NCBI GenBank assembly: GCA_020431135.1
Contig: JAGQIT010000167.1
Coordinates: 6,475-13,702, forward strand
Length of the DNA: 7,228 nucleotides
Direction of reading: 5' to 3'
Source of the DNA: Myxococcales bacterium
Lineage (GTDB): Bacteria > Myxococcota_A > Polyangia > Nannocystales > Nannocystaceae
Below are positions 1-6,542 of this stretch, piece by piece. Positions within the stretch are counted from its first letter, which is position 1; each line of letters starts with the position of its first letter. Below the pieces are notes generated by a model. That model searched no databases and was not told the DNA's origin. It saw only the letters and a list, made by a program, of their open reading frames with translations. Both the position numbers and the translations under genes were made by a program.

Positions 1-40
1 GCCGCTGTCACGGGGATGTCGCCCTTGCTACCCTCGCCCG

Positions 41-1030
41 GTGACGTCGACGTACCTCCTGACCGCCGCGCTGGTCGCCTCCCTGTCCCCTCCGCCACCT
101 GCGCTGACGACCACCCTCCTGCGCGCGAACGTCGAGGAGCCCGCAGACGACGGGACCGCGGACGTCGTCGCTGCTGAGGACATGGCTGAAGAGACAGGAG
201 ATTCCGCGGTCGGCGAGGCCGAGGCCGAGGCCGAGGCGCCGGAGGACGCCCCCAGCGACGGCGCCGAGCAGGCGCCGCCGGGCGAAGAGGGCGCGGCGCC
301 GCCGACCGAGATCACGATCCCGAGCAAGAAGGGGACCGGCGCCCTGATCACCGCCGGCGTCCTCGGCGGCTTCGCGATCAGCATGATGGGGCTTCGCGTC
401 GCCCGGATTAAGCGCTTCTGCACGACCGGCGACATCGACCCGAACACGGAGATCACCGAGGACGACCTCGACCAGATCGCCAACGACGCCGCGAACTGCT
501 TCATCGCCGGGCGCGGCGCCAACGCCGCGCTCTGGGTGTTCCAGGCGGCGCCGAACGCCGCGGCCTACGGCCTCGCCCCCGCCGGAGCGCTGCGCCGCGC
601 CAAGCACGACGCGGCCGTCTCGGTCGCCACCGGCGACGACAGCCGCAACCCGGGGTCGTTCATCGGCGCCGGCGCGGCCCTCCTCGGCGTCGGCGTCACC
701 GGCCGGATCATCGTCGCGGTCCTCCGCATCCGCTCGCTCAACCCGCTGCAGGGCGTCGCCGCCAGCTGCGTCGTCGACGGCTCTACCCTCGCGAGCGACT
801 TCTTCGACTGCTACGGCGATCGCAACGCGATCCTCTACGGCGCCCACCAGCTCACCGCGTCGTCCATCGCCGCCGGCGCCGGGCTCCTGACCTACGGGGT
901 CGCCTACAAGCGCGAGCGCGAGACGATCCGGACGGTCTACGGCCTCGACAAGCAGACCTCCTTCGAGTTCAGCGTCCAGCCCCAGCTCGCGCTGACGTAC
1001 ACCGGCGCGGCGGCGACGCTGCGCTTCTAG
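41..1030 (+). CDS. Putative exported multi-helix envelope protein, unknown function
   Basis: I do not recognise a family. The 329-residue product starts with a hydrophobic, signal-peptide-like stretch (residues 4-16) followed by PPPP. An acidic Ala/Glu/Pro-rich linker (about 31-90) comes next and includes four Glu-Ala repeats at 59-66. The rest carries hydrophobic, Gly/Ala-rich segments at about 99-118, 153-182, 205-229 and 263-288 that could be membrane helices. Cys127, Cys153, Cys243 and Cys257 lie between or at the edges of these segments. The chain ends in an alternating strand-like stretch with a C-terminal Phe (310-329), which resembles an outer-membrane beta-signal. The start is a GTG without a clear Shine-Dalgarno. 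The n-region lacks the usual Lys/Arg, and the frame stays open to the left edge, so a start outside the window is possible. The neighbour at 1163-2851 is convergent, so the two are not co-transcribed. The coding call is firm; location is inferred. Confidence 0.8.
   Translation: MTSTYLLTAALVASLSPPPPALTTTLLRANVEEPADDGTADVVAAEDMAEETGDSAVGEAEAEAEAPEDAPSDGAEQAPPGEEGAAPPTEITIPSKKGTGALITAGVLGGFAISMMGLRVARIKRFCTTGDIDPNTEITEDDLDQIANDAANCFIAGRGANAALWVFQAAPNAAAYGLAPAGALRRAKHDAAVSVATGDDSRNPGSFIGAGAALLGVGVTGRIIVAVLRIRSLNPLQGVAASCVVDGSTLASDFFDCYGDRNAILYGAHQLTASSIAAGAGLLTYGVAYKRERETIRTVYGLDKQTSFEFSVQPQLALTYTGAAATLRF
215..238 (+). repeat. Four-copy hexanucleotide tandem repeat coding for Glu-Ala
   Basis: Four consecutive 6-bp units of the type GAGGCS encode (Glu-Ala)4 inside the acidic linker of the exported protein at 41-1030. 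Copy number could vary by slippage without breaking the frame. This is a low-complexity linker, not a mobile element. Confidence 0.7.
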
Positions 1031-1116
1031 CTCGCCACCTGTCTTAACGTACATGCAAGTCGTGCGCCCGCGTACGGCGGGGCTCACGGGGGCTCGCGCG
1101 ACTCGGACTCGGGACG

Positions 1117-1140
1117 CGGCGCGCCGACGCGGTCGCGCCG
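1117..1140. terminator. Possible bidirectional terminator hairpin in convergent gap
   Basis: Between the convergent stops at 1030 and 1163 there is a perfect 7-bp GC-only inverted repeat (1117-1123 with 1134-1140) around a 10-nt loop. There is no T-run on either side, so this is at best a weak or Rho-assisted terminator. Such stems arise easily by chance at this GC content. I see nothing else in the 132-bp gap. Confidence 0.25.
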
Positions 1141-1162
1141 AGGAGGCCGGCGATGCGCGCGC

Positions 1163-2851
1163 TCAGACGTCGCCGGCGTCGCGCAGCGCCCGACGCCCCG
1201 CCTCGCGGTAGCGGGCGACCTTCGCCTCGAGCTCGCTCGCCGTGATCCCGAGCGCGCGGGCGATCGTCGCCGCCGAGGCGCCGGCGAGCACCTCGCCGAT
1301 CGCCGCCTCGAGCTCGCGCAGCTCGAGCTTCTTGGGCGCCGGCGCGGCCGCGGTCGAGGTGTCGACCGCGAAGCCGAAGAAGCCGGCGAGGTCCGCCCCG
1401 CCGCCCGTCGACTGGGCCGTCGCCGCCGTCGGCTCTACGGGCTCGGGCTTGGGCTCGGGGAGGCGCGCCGCCGGATCGCCGAGGAGCACGTAGCCCGCGA
1501 GGTCCTGGCGGAGCATCCACAGGTGGCCGCGGCGCTCGGCCGGCGTGTTGGGGTCCGCCTGGCGGACGACGAGCTCGTTGTCGATCTGCGTGAAGTACGA
1601 GTAGAGCTGGCGGAAGGCGAGGCCGATCCGCGCCCCCGTGGCCGCCGCGCGGAGGAGCTCAGCGAAGCGCGCCGGCCGGCTCTGGGCCTTGTCGCGGCTG
1701 TCGATCCGGCGAAAGGAGTAGGTCCAGGCGAGGTCGACGTGACCGACGAAGCCGAGCGGCCCGTCGGGGTTGGCGAGCGCCGCCTTCGGGACCGCCGCGA
1801 CGAAGGGCGCCTGGCCCTCCTTCGGCAGCGAGCGCAGCACCTCGGCCGGCGCCGCCGACTGGGCGCCGCTGGCCTGCAGCTCCCTCAGCCAGCGCTCGAA
1901 CTTGCTCGTGCTCGGCGTCCCCGCCGAGAAGCAGGCGAGCATGAACCAAAGGCCACCCGGGAGGAAGACGCGGTCGCGGAGCTCGTCGCCGGTCAGCGAG
2001 CCGCCGCGGCCGAAGCTCATCGCCCCCTGCGCGCGCCGCTGGAGGTCGTAGCTCCGCCAGCCGCGGCGCGGCGCGCCGTCGCCGTGGCTCAGCGAGAAGA
2101 GCACCGTCGGCGCCGGGTCGAAGGTCTCGCTGAGGAGCTCACCCGGGTAGGGGTCGTCGCTGCCGAGCGCCTGGAGGTCGACGTCGATCGAGCGGTCGTA
2201 CTTGAACTTGTCCTCGAGGAGCTTGTAGCTCGGCGCGACCAGCTCCCTGTGACCGACGCTCGTCGAGTCGGTGCCGTCGTGGACCGTGTGCATCAGCAGG
2301 CGCCGGCGCGCGCCGTCGGCCGCCCGCTCCTCCCAGCGCAGCGCCTTGTCGACGTAGGCCGCGTAGTCGTCGAGGCTGTCGAAGGCGAGGCGGCCGACGA
2401 AGGCGTCGATCGCCTGGACCGCCTGGAGATCGGCGGAGACCTGGTGGAGGTCGCCGAGGACGAGCTGATAGCGCGGCAGGTCGTCGCGGAACTGGGCGCC
2501 GGTCTCGAAGACGTTGCGCCGCCAGTCGATCGCCTCGAGCGCGTCCATCCGCGGCGGCACGCGGTAGACGATCGCCTTCGCCCCCTGCTGCTCCTCACGC
2601 CGACGGATCAGCGGGCGGATCGCGTCGAGGAGGCGATCGCCCTCGGCCCCCTCCGGCGCGATCACCCCCCAGCGCTGGTGCCTGAGGTCCTCGGGGTGCT
2701 CGCGCTCGTTCCACAGGTACTTGGTCTTCGCCTGATCGTTCGGCCGCTGACGCGCGGCCGCGCTGGCGCTCGGCTGGTGCTCGAGGAGCGGCGCGCGGCT
2801 CTCGTGGTCGACCAGGAGGAGGCTCCCGGCGGTCTCGTGTTGGTCGCTCAT
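1163..2851 (-). CDS. Gingipain-like (C25/caspase-fold) cysteine peptidase with C-terminal HTH-like domain
   Basis: This 562-residue protein has no signal peptide or membrane helix, so it is probably cytoplasmic. Residues about 55-460 look like a C25/CHAT-type caspase-fold region. A hydrophobic strand leads into SLSHGDG with His256 (250-258), the next core strand leads into FMLACFSAG with Cys307 (303-311), then comes FVGHVDLAWTYSF (368-380), and the domain closes with YVLLGDPAARLP (454-465). The GDP motif at the end is typical of gingipain-like peptidases. His256 and Cys307 are the expected catalytic dyad. A Pro/Ala/Thr-rich linker (about 463-507) joins a small helical tail (509-558) that reads like the helix-turn-helix of transposase OrfA-type proteins (ASAATIARALGITASELEAK). 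The ATG is supported by a GAGGAG box 11 nt upstream. The gene lies 154 bp downstream of the unknown gene at 3006-3911, in the same direction. The fold call is by motif; substrate and trigger are unknown. A CHAT peptidase is the alternative. Confidence 0.85.
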   Translation of the reverse strand: MSDQHETAGSLLLVDHESRAPLLEHQPSASAAARQRPNDQAKTKYLWNEREHPEDLRHQRWGVIAPEGAEGDRLLDAIRPLIRRREEQQGAKAIVYRVPPRMDALEAIDWRRNVFETGAQFRDDLPRYQLVLGDLHQVSADLQAVQAIDAFVGRLAFDSLDDYAAYVDKALRWEERAADGARRRLLMHTVHDGTDSTSVGHRELVAPSYKLLEDKFKYDRSIDVDLQALGSDDPYPGELLSETFDPAPTVLFSLSHGDGAPRRGWRSYDLQRRAQGAMSFGRGGSLTGDELRDRVFLPGGLWFMLACFSAGTPSTSKFERWLRELQASGAQSAAPAEVLRSLPKEGQAPFVAAVPKAALANPDGPLGFVGHVDLAWTYSFRRIDSRDKAQSRPARFAELLRAAATGARIGLAFRQLYSYFTQIDNELVVRQADPNTPAERRGHLWMLRQDLAGYVLLGDPAARLPEPKPEPVEPTAATAQSTGGGADLAGFFGFAVDTSTAAAPAPKKLELRELEAAIGEVLAGASAATIARALGITASELEAKVARYREAGRRALRDAGDV

Positions 2852-2862
2852 CGCGGGTCGCT

Positions 2863-2868
2863 CTCCTC
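2863..2868 (-). promoter_or_regulatory. Ribosome binding site of the C25-like peptidase gene
   Basis: On the - strand the sequence GAGGAG ends 11 nt before the ATG whose first base is 2851. It is the clearest Shine-Dalgarno in the window and fixes the start of the peptidase gene. Confidence 0.65.
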
Positions 2869-3005
2869 TCGTGGCGCGCCGCCGCGCCGCCGCTCAGGCG
2901 CCCGCAGGATCACCCCGCGTCGCGGCGGCGCCGAGACGAGGGGTGAAGCCGAGCGAGCGCGCATGGTGTTCTGAGTCCTCGGAATCCCCGCCCCCCGTAG
3001 AGCTC

Positions 3006-3911
3006 CTAGCGCCCGATGAACTCGAGGTGCCGCGGCAGGCAGCGGACCCGCGCGCCGTAGAGCCGCAGGTCCTGCTGATGCGGCGTCGGCGGGAACTGCC
3101 AGGTGACGTGGAGGTGGAAGGCGTCGGCGTTGGTGTCGACCGGGTAGCCGATGATCCCGGCGTGGACGAGGTCCTGGCGCCCGCGGGCGCCGCGGCTGCG
3201 CATGCGCACGAGCTCGATCACCGTCCGCTTGCGATCGATGCGATCGAGGCGCCCCGAGACGTCACACCCGTCGGCGTCAGAGTGATCGGCGATGTAGAGG
3301 TCGACGGCGATGATCGCCCCCCGGTGCGGCGGATAGACCGGCGCGAGGAAGTAGACCGCGCCGCCGGCGTCCTGGCGCCAAGCGCCGGTCTGCGTGTCGT
3401 GGACGCCGAGCCCCTGGATGAACGAGCCGAAGTTGATGAAGCGCGGCCCCGGGCTCGTCGGCACGAAGGCCGCCGCCGGGATCGACAGCGCCTCGAGCTC
3501 GACGACCGCGAGCGCGGCCCCGTGGATCGGCGAGAGCTCCCCCGCGAGCGCGTCGTCGTCGTCGATCCCCGCGGTCGGCCACGACCAGTGGAGATCGCCG
3601 ACGTCCGCCGCCGCGCCGCCCTTCGGCCCGCCCTCGAGGTCGTGGATCGACGACGGCGCCGCGAGCTCGTGGGTCGCCTTGCGCACGCAGGCGCCGGCGT
3701 CGTCGAAGACGGCGAGGTTGCGGAGGAAGAGGTGGCGCTCCTGGCCGTCGACGCCGTGGCCCTCGGGCGCGCCGACCTGCGGGATGAAGGCGGCGATCCG
3801 ACCGCCGCGCGTCCGACAGACGACGAGGTTGTCGACCGCGTCGGCGATCGCCACCGACTGCGGGCGGAGGGGGAGGTCGGCGAGGAGTCGTTCGGGGAGC
3901 TTGGGAGTCAT
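3006..3911 (-). CDS. Hypothetical soluble protein next to the C25-like peptidase
   Basis: I do not recognise a family. From the ATG at 3911 the product has 301 residues, no signal peptide, no membrane helix and no low-complexity tract, so it is probably a folded cytoplasmic protein. Many short hydrophobic stretches separated by Gly/Asp/Pro turns (AVYFLAPVYPP at 185-195, AIIAVDLYIADH at 199-210, FHLHVTWQFPP at 265-275) suggest a mainly beta structure. His residues recur (60, 81, 90, 108, 130, 171, 196, 210, 250, 266, 268, 278, 295), as do Asp clusters (117-120), so metal binding is conceivable but no known site is seen. Cysteines are at 32, 75, 216 and 291. A TTG at 3938 would add nine residues; neither start has a good Shine-Dalgarno. 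It precedes the peptidase gene in the same direction by 154 bp, so a shared transcript is plausible. The coding call is firm from its frame-typical composition. Confidence 0.75.
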   Translation of the reverse strand: MTPKLPERLLADLPLRPQSVAIADAVDNLVVCRTRGGRIAAFIPQVGAPEGHGVDGQERHLFLRNLAVFDDAGACVRKATHELAAPSSIHDLEGGPKGGAAADVGDLHWSWPTAGIDDDDALAGELSPIHGAALAVVELEALSIPAAAFVPTSPGPRFINFGSFIQGLGVHDTQTGAWRQDAGGAVYFLAPVYPPHRGAIIAVDLYIADHSDADGCDVSGRLDRIDRKRTVIELVRMRSRGARGRQDLVHAGIIGYPVDTNADAFHLHVTWQFPPTPHQQDLRLYGARVRCLPRHLEFIGR

Positions 3912-4202
3912 GGGCCGCGCCGCCGACCATCGTGGCAAGAGGACCGCCGCCGGAGCAAGCGCTCGCGGCGGCCGTCGGCGAGGTCATCGCGCGCACCCCT
4001 GCCCTCCATGCCCGCGCCCGCCTCGGTCTGCGGGCCAGCGCGGCGCCGTTTCAGCGGAGCTGCGCCCACGACGGGCGCGGGCTGGCACACGCGCGGCGCG
4101 CTCGAAGCCCCTCTCTCGTCGGGCGATCGCGCGAGCCTCCGCGAGACAGAGCGCGCAGGGAGGAGCCGCGAACGCGCACAACCGCGCGCGCCTCCGCCGG
4201 CG
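3912..4202. other. Non-coding gap, possible 5' region of the 3006-3911 gene
   Basis: About 290 bp separate the stop of the surface protein gene (4203) from the start of the hypothetical gene (3911). Any promoter for the hypothetical gene and the peptidase should lie here, but I could not support a -35/-10 pair on the - strand. One notable structure is an imperfect hairpin at 3946-3972: 7 bp plus 4 bp of stem with a single bulged base and a 4-nt loop, about 35 nt ahead of the ATG. No gene is convincing in either strand. Confidence 0.5.
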
Positions 4203-6473
4203 CTACGCCGACCCGCGCCGCCGACGGAGGAGCCCGAGCGCCAAGAGCATCGCCCCGAAGAGCCCAGTGTCGCGCGGCGCCGTCGCGCAGCCGCAGCCGC
4301 GCCCGTCGCCCCCGTCGCTGTCGCCGTCGCCCGCTGCGGAGGTCGCCGAGTCCGCGTCGCCCGTGCCTGCGTCGCCGCCGGTGTTCGCGTCACCGCCGGT
4401 CGTCTCCCCCTCCCCGGGCAGCGACGAGGTCGGCACGAAGGTCCCCGGGCGCAGCTCGACGTAGCTGCCGAAGTCGACCCCTGCGGCGGCGCCGAGCGGC
4501 CCCGGGGCGGCGCTCGCGAGCAGCCCCGCCGGGACGTCGATCTCGATCCGCGACGCCTGATAGTCCGCGTGCAACCAGATCCGCGGCCGGCCGTCCTCCG
4601 TGGTGTCGAGGAAGTCGGCGGCGACCGGCTCCTCGCTCCCCGTCGCGTAGACGCGGACGTTGTCGGCGCCGAGCGGCAGGGTCACGGCCGCCGCGTCGTC
4701 CGTCGCCGTCGCCGGCGCGCGCAGCTCGACGTGATCGAGCGCCATCCAATGGCCACCCCAGCCGATCCCATAAAAACCCTCGCGCCAGGCCGGCCACAGC
4801 GTCAGGCGATCGATCCGCCGCAGGTCCGGGTTATGGCCGACGAGCGTCCCCAGCGGGACATCGACATTAAAGGGGACCCCGCGCTCCTGGCCGACGCCGA
4901 TCAGCAATTCCTCCTGCGTGTCGGCGTCGCGCCCGGTGATCTCGAAGTAGAGCTTGCGCTCGTTGCCCGAGGTCACCTTGACGTGGGCGACCGCGTCGAC
5001 GAAGCGGACCTCGGAGAACACATGCGGCGCGCTCACCTCGCCCGCCGCCGACGCCTCGACGATCGCCGAGGCGAAGCCGCGCAGCCCCGAGGTGTTCTCG
5101 ACGACGGCGTGGGCGGCGTAGCGCCCGGCCGCGGCGTACGTGTGCGTCAGCGTCACGGCGTCGACGCCCGGCGCGATCGCCTCGCGCGACGCCGTGCCAT
5201 CACCCCAGAGCACGACCGCGAGGCGATCGAGGGTCGCGCCCTCCCCCTCCGGGTCGTCGATCGTCAGGCGCAGCGACGCCGCGCCGCCCTCCGCCGCCTC
5301 CGCCTCGGCCTCCGCCTCGACCCGCGGCGCCTGTCCGAGGAGACATCCATTAAAGCGCGCCCCGTCGGCCGGCTCGCCCGCCAGCGGCACCGCGAGCAGC
5401 CGGTAGTCGCTGACCTTCGCGTTGCCCTTGAGGAGCTCGAGGAAGACCGGGCTCGCCGCCTCGAGGAATGCCGCGTCCGGCTCCCCGCCGAGCTGACCGA
5501 GGTAGGCGTCGCGATCGACGTCCGGCCACACCGTCGACTCGACCGCGGCGTGGCGCGCCGCGAGGTTCGGCAGCGCGTCGAGGAGGCGCATCAGGCCGAT
5601 CATCCGCACGCCGTTGAGGCGCGACGCCGGGGCGCTGACGACCCCCTCGGCGTCGGTGATCGCGAAGGGCTCGCCGCTCCAGTCGTAGGGCTGGATCGCC
5701 GCGACGTGCTCGCGCCAGCCGACGCAGCCGCGGCCGTGGACGAAGTGATCGAGCGCCGCCAGCGAGCGCGGCCCCCCCTCCGCGCGGTCGGCCGCGATCC
5801 CTGTGTGAAAGCCGTTGAGGTGGGCGACCCACGCGTCGAAGAGCTCGCGGCCGAAGTAGCGCAGGCGCTGCTCGGCGGCGCCCTCCATGTTCAGCGGGTG
5901 CGCGAGGCCGTTCTCCAGCTCCTCGCGCAGGCCGCCGAGGGCGTTCGGATCGCCGAGGCAGATCGCGAGGTGGTCGCAGGTCTGCGGCGTCGTCAGGCAC
6001 GGCGACCCCGGCCCGGCGTCGGGGTCGGTGATCAGCGTGATCCCGGCCGCGCGCGTCTCTGGCCCGTAGTTCAGGTTGCAGTTGATCACCGGGAAGCCGA
6101 CGAAGGACGTGTGGCAGCCGTCGCCGGTGAAGCAGCACTGGTAGCACTCGCCGTCGCCGCAATCGAGCTTGAACACCTGGAAGAGGTCGAGCTTCGAGAA
6201 GAGCCCGGCGCGGCTGTCGATGAGCCCCGAGCCAGGGATCGCGCAGTAGATCGCCAAGGCCTCGCAGAGCTGCGGATCGGCCCCGCGCGCGAGGCACTGC
6301 TGGTAGTTGCCGTAGGCGTCCTTCAGGTTCTCGACGTGGCCGTGGATCTCCTTGAGCTTCTCCGGGAGGCTGTCGGCGGCGGCGGCCGGCGCAGGGGCGC
6401 CGAGCGTCGCGGCCGCGAGCGCAGCCGCGACGAGCGAGGTCGAGGTCAGGCGAGTCACGCGGCGATCGTACAC
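4203..6473 (-). CDS. Surface-anchored Cys-rich PKD-domain protein with MYXO-CTERM tail
   Basis: This 756-residue secreted protein is shown to be surface-bound by its two ends. A Sec signal peptide (1-33: RR n-region, Ala-rich core, cleavage near AAA/DS) exports it. A MYXO-CTERM anchor (GCGC at 726-729, hydrophobic 737-749, Arg750-753) follows a Thr/Gly/Asp-rich spacer (about 686-725). In Myxococcus such tails are thought to be processed by the intramembrane protease myxosortase, placing the protein on the outer surface. In between lie a Cys-rich N-terminal domain (Cys60 to Cys172, including CYQCC at 110-114), a helical part (about 180-375), a Glu-Ala linker (386-395), a PKD-like domain (about 397-473, WGDGT at 423-427, THTYAAAGRYAAHAVV at 443-458) and a beta-rich region (480-680). 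No catalytic motif is seen; an adhesive or structural role is inferred. The start is a GTG at 6473; a GTG at 6458, five codons in, also gives a good signal peptide. Confidence 0.88.
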   Translation of the reverse strand: MYDRRVTRLTSTSLVAAALAAATLGAPAPAAAADSLPEKLKEIHGHVENLKDAYGNYQQCLARGADPQLCEALAIYCAIPGSGLIDSRAGLFSKLDLFQVFKLDCGDGECYQCCFTGDGCHTSFVGFPVINCNLNYGPETRAAGITLITDPDAGPGSPCLTTPQTCDHLAICLGDPNALGGLREELENGLAHPLNMEGAAEQRLRYFGRELFDAWVAHLNGFHTGIAADRAEGGPRSLAALDHFVHGRGCVGWREHVAAIQPYDWSGEPFAITDAEGVVSAPASRLNGVRMIGLMRLLDALPNLAARHAAVESTVWPDVDRDAYLGQLGGEPDAAFLEAASPVFLELLKGNAKVSDYRLLAVPLAGEPADGARFNGCLLGQAPRVEAEAEAEAAEGGAASLRLTIDDPEGEGATLDRLAVVLWGDGTASREAIAPGVDAVTLTHTYAAAGRYAAHAVVENTSGLRGFASAIVEASAAGEVSAPHVFSEVRFVDAVAHVKVTSGNERKLYFEITGRDADTQEELLIGVGQERGVPFNVDVPLGTLVGHNPDLRRIDRLTLWPAWREGFYGIGWGGHWMALDHVELRAPATATDDAAAVTLPLGADNVRVYATGSEEPVAADFLDTTEDGRPRIWLHADYQASRIEIDVPAGLLASAAPGPLGAAAGVDFGSYVELRPGTFVPTSSLPGEGETTGGDANTGGDAGTGDADSATSAAGDGDSDGGDGRGCGCATAPRDTGLFGAMLLALGLLRRRRGSA
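4215..4295 (-). other. MYXO-CTERM sorting signal (protein-level)
   Basis: These codons specify residues 727-753 of the surface protein: Cys-Gly-Cys, a short spacer, a Leu/Ala-rich helix and four consecutive Arg, then the end of the protein. This order matches the MYXO-CTERM family of C-terminal anchors known mainly from myxobacteria. It is the strongest taxonomic marker in the window. Confidence 0.88.
5295..5318 (-). repeat. Glu-Ala tract, four 6-bp units, before the PKD domain
   Basis: Four GAGGCS units encode (Glu-Ala)4 at residues 386-393 of the surface protein, just ahead of its PKD-like domain. The tract has the same unit and copy number as the one at 215-238 in the exported protein at the left of the window and differs from it only at third codon positions. 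It is likely a flexible inter-domain linker. Confidence 0.6.
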
Positions 6474-6474
6474 C

Positions 6475-6490
6475 GGCGCGTTTCCGCGCC
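6475..6490 (-). promoter_or_regulatory. Perfect GNRA-type hairpin abutting the surface protein start
   Basis: On the - strand a perfect 6-bp stem (GGCGCG/CGCGCC) closes a GAAA tetraloop. It ends one base before the GTG at 6473 and 16 bases before the alternative GTG at 6458. It leaves no room for a Shine-Dalgarno for the first GTG, which slightly favours the second. It could be part of a terminator of the upstream gene or a translation-control stem. Role not established. Confidence 0.4.
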
Positions 6491-6513
6491 ATAGCCCAAA
6501 GAACAGGCGACTC

Positions 6514-6533
6514 GATCGCTCCGCGCCGCGATC
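6514..6533 (-). terminator. Candidate terminator of the Cys-rich secreted protein gene
   Basis: Starting about 10 nt after the TGA of the upstream gene, the - strand shows a perfect 6-bp stem (GATCGC/GCGATC) with an 8-nt loop. A T-rich stretch (TGTTCTTT) follows about 8 nt downstream. The stem is short and the T-run is offset, so termination may be partial and the two - strand genes could still be co-transcribed. Confidence 0.35.
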
Positions 6534-6542
6534 ACACGCGAA

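Noticed and set aside
1031..1162. Search for a tRNA, small RNA or CRISPR repeat in the convergent gap
   Set aside because: No cloverleaf arms, no regularly spaced repeats and only short GC stems; nothing beyond a weak hairpin is supported.
509..1327. Idea that the HTH-like tail of the peptidase marks a transposon insertion or remnant
   Set aside because: The tail (coded at about 1178-1327) is in frame after a designed-looking linker, and I see no inverted repeats, target duplication or other transposase sequence nearby.
1523..2974. A + strand open frame of 483 codons opposite the peptidase gene
   Set aside because: Arg/Ala/Glu-rich low-complexity product antisense to a gene with clear catalytic motifs and a good ribosome binding site; a compositional shadow.
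3006..3911. Idea that the unknown protein is a bacterial gasdermin beside its caspase-like protease
   Set aside because: Size and context are suggestive, but bacterial gasdermins have a near-N-terminal Cys for acylation. The first Cys here is at 32 (41 from the TTG start), and no gasdermin-like sequence is seen. Only a structure model could revive it.
4083..4088. TGGCAC resembling the -24 element of a sigma-54 promoter
   Set aside because: There is no TTGC-type -12 element at the right spacing, and it points along the + strand where no gene follows.
2871..6494. A + strand open frame of about 1200 codons antisense to three genes
   Set aside because: Its product is an Arg/Ala/Asp/Val-rich mixture without domains. 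It runs through gaps and genes alike, and it is the expected mirror of GC-biased third positions on the - strand. The - strand frames have signal peptide, PKD, MYXO-CTERM and natural composition.
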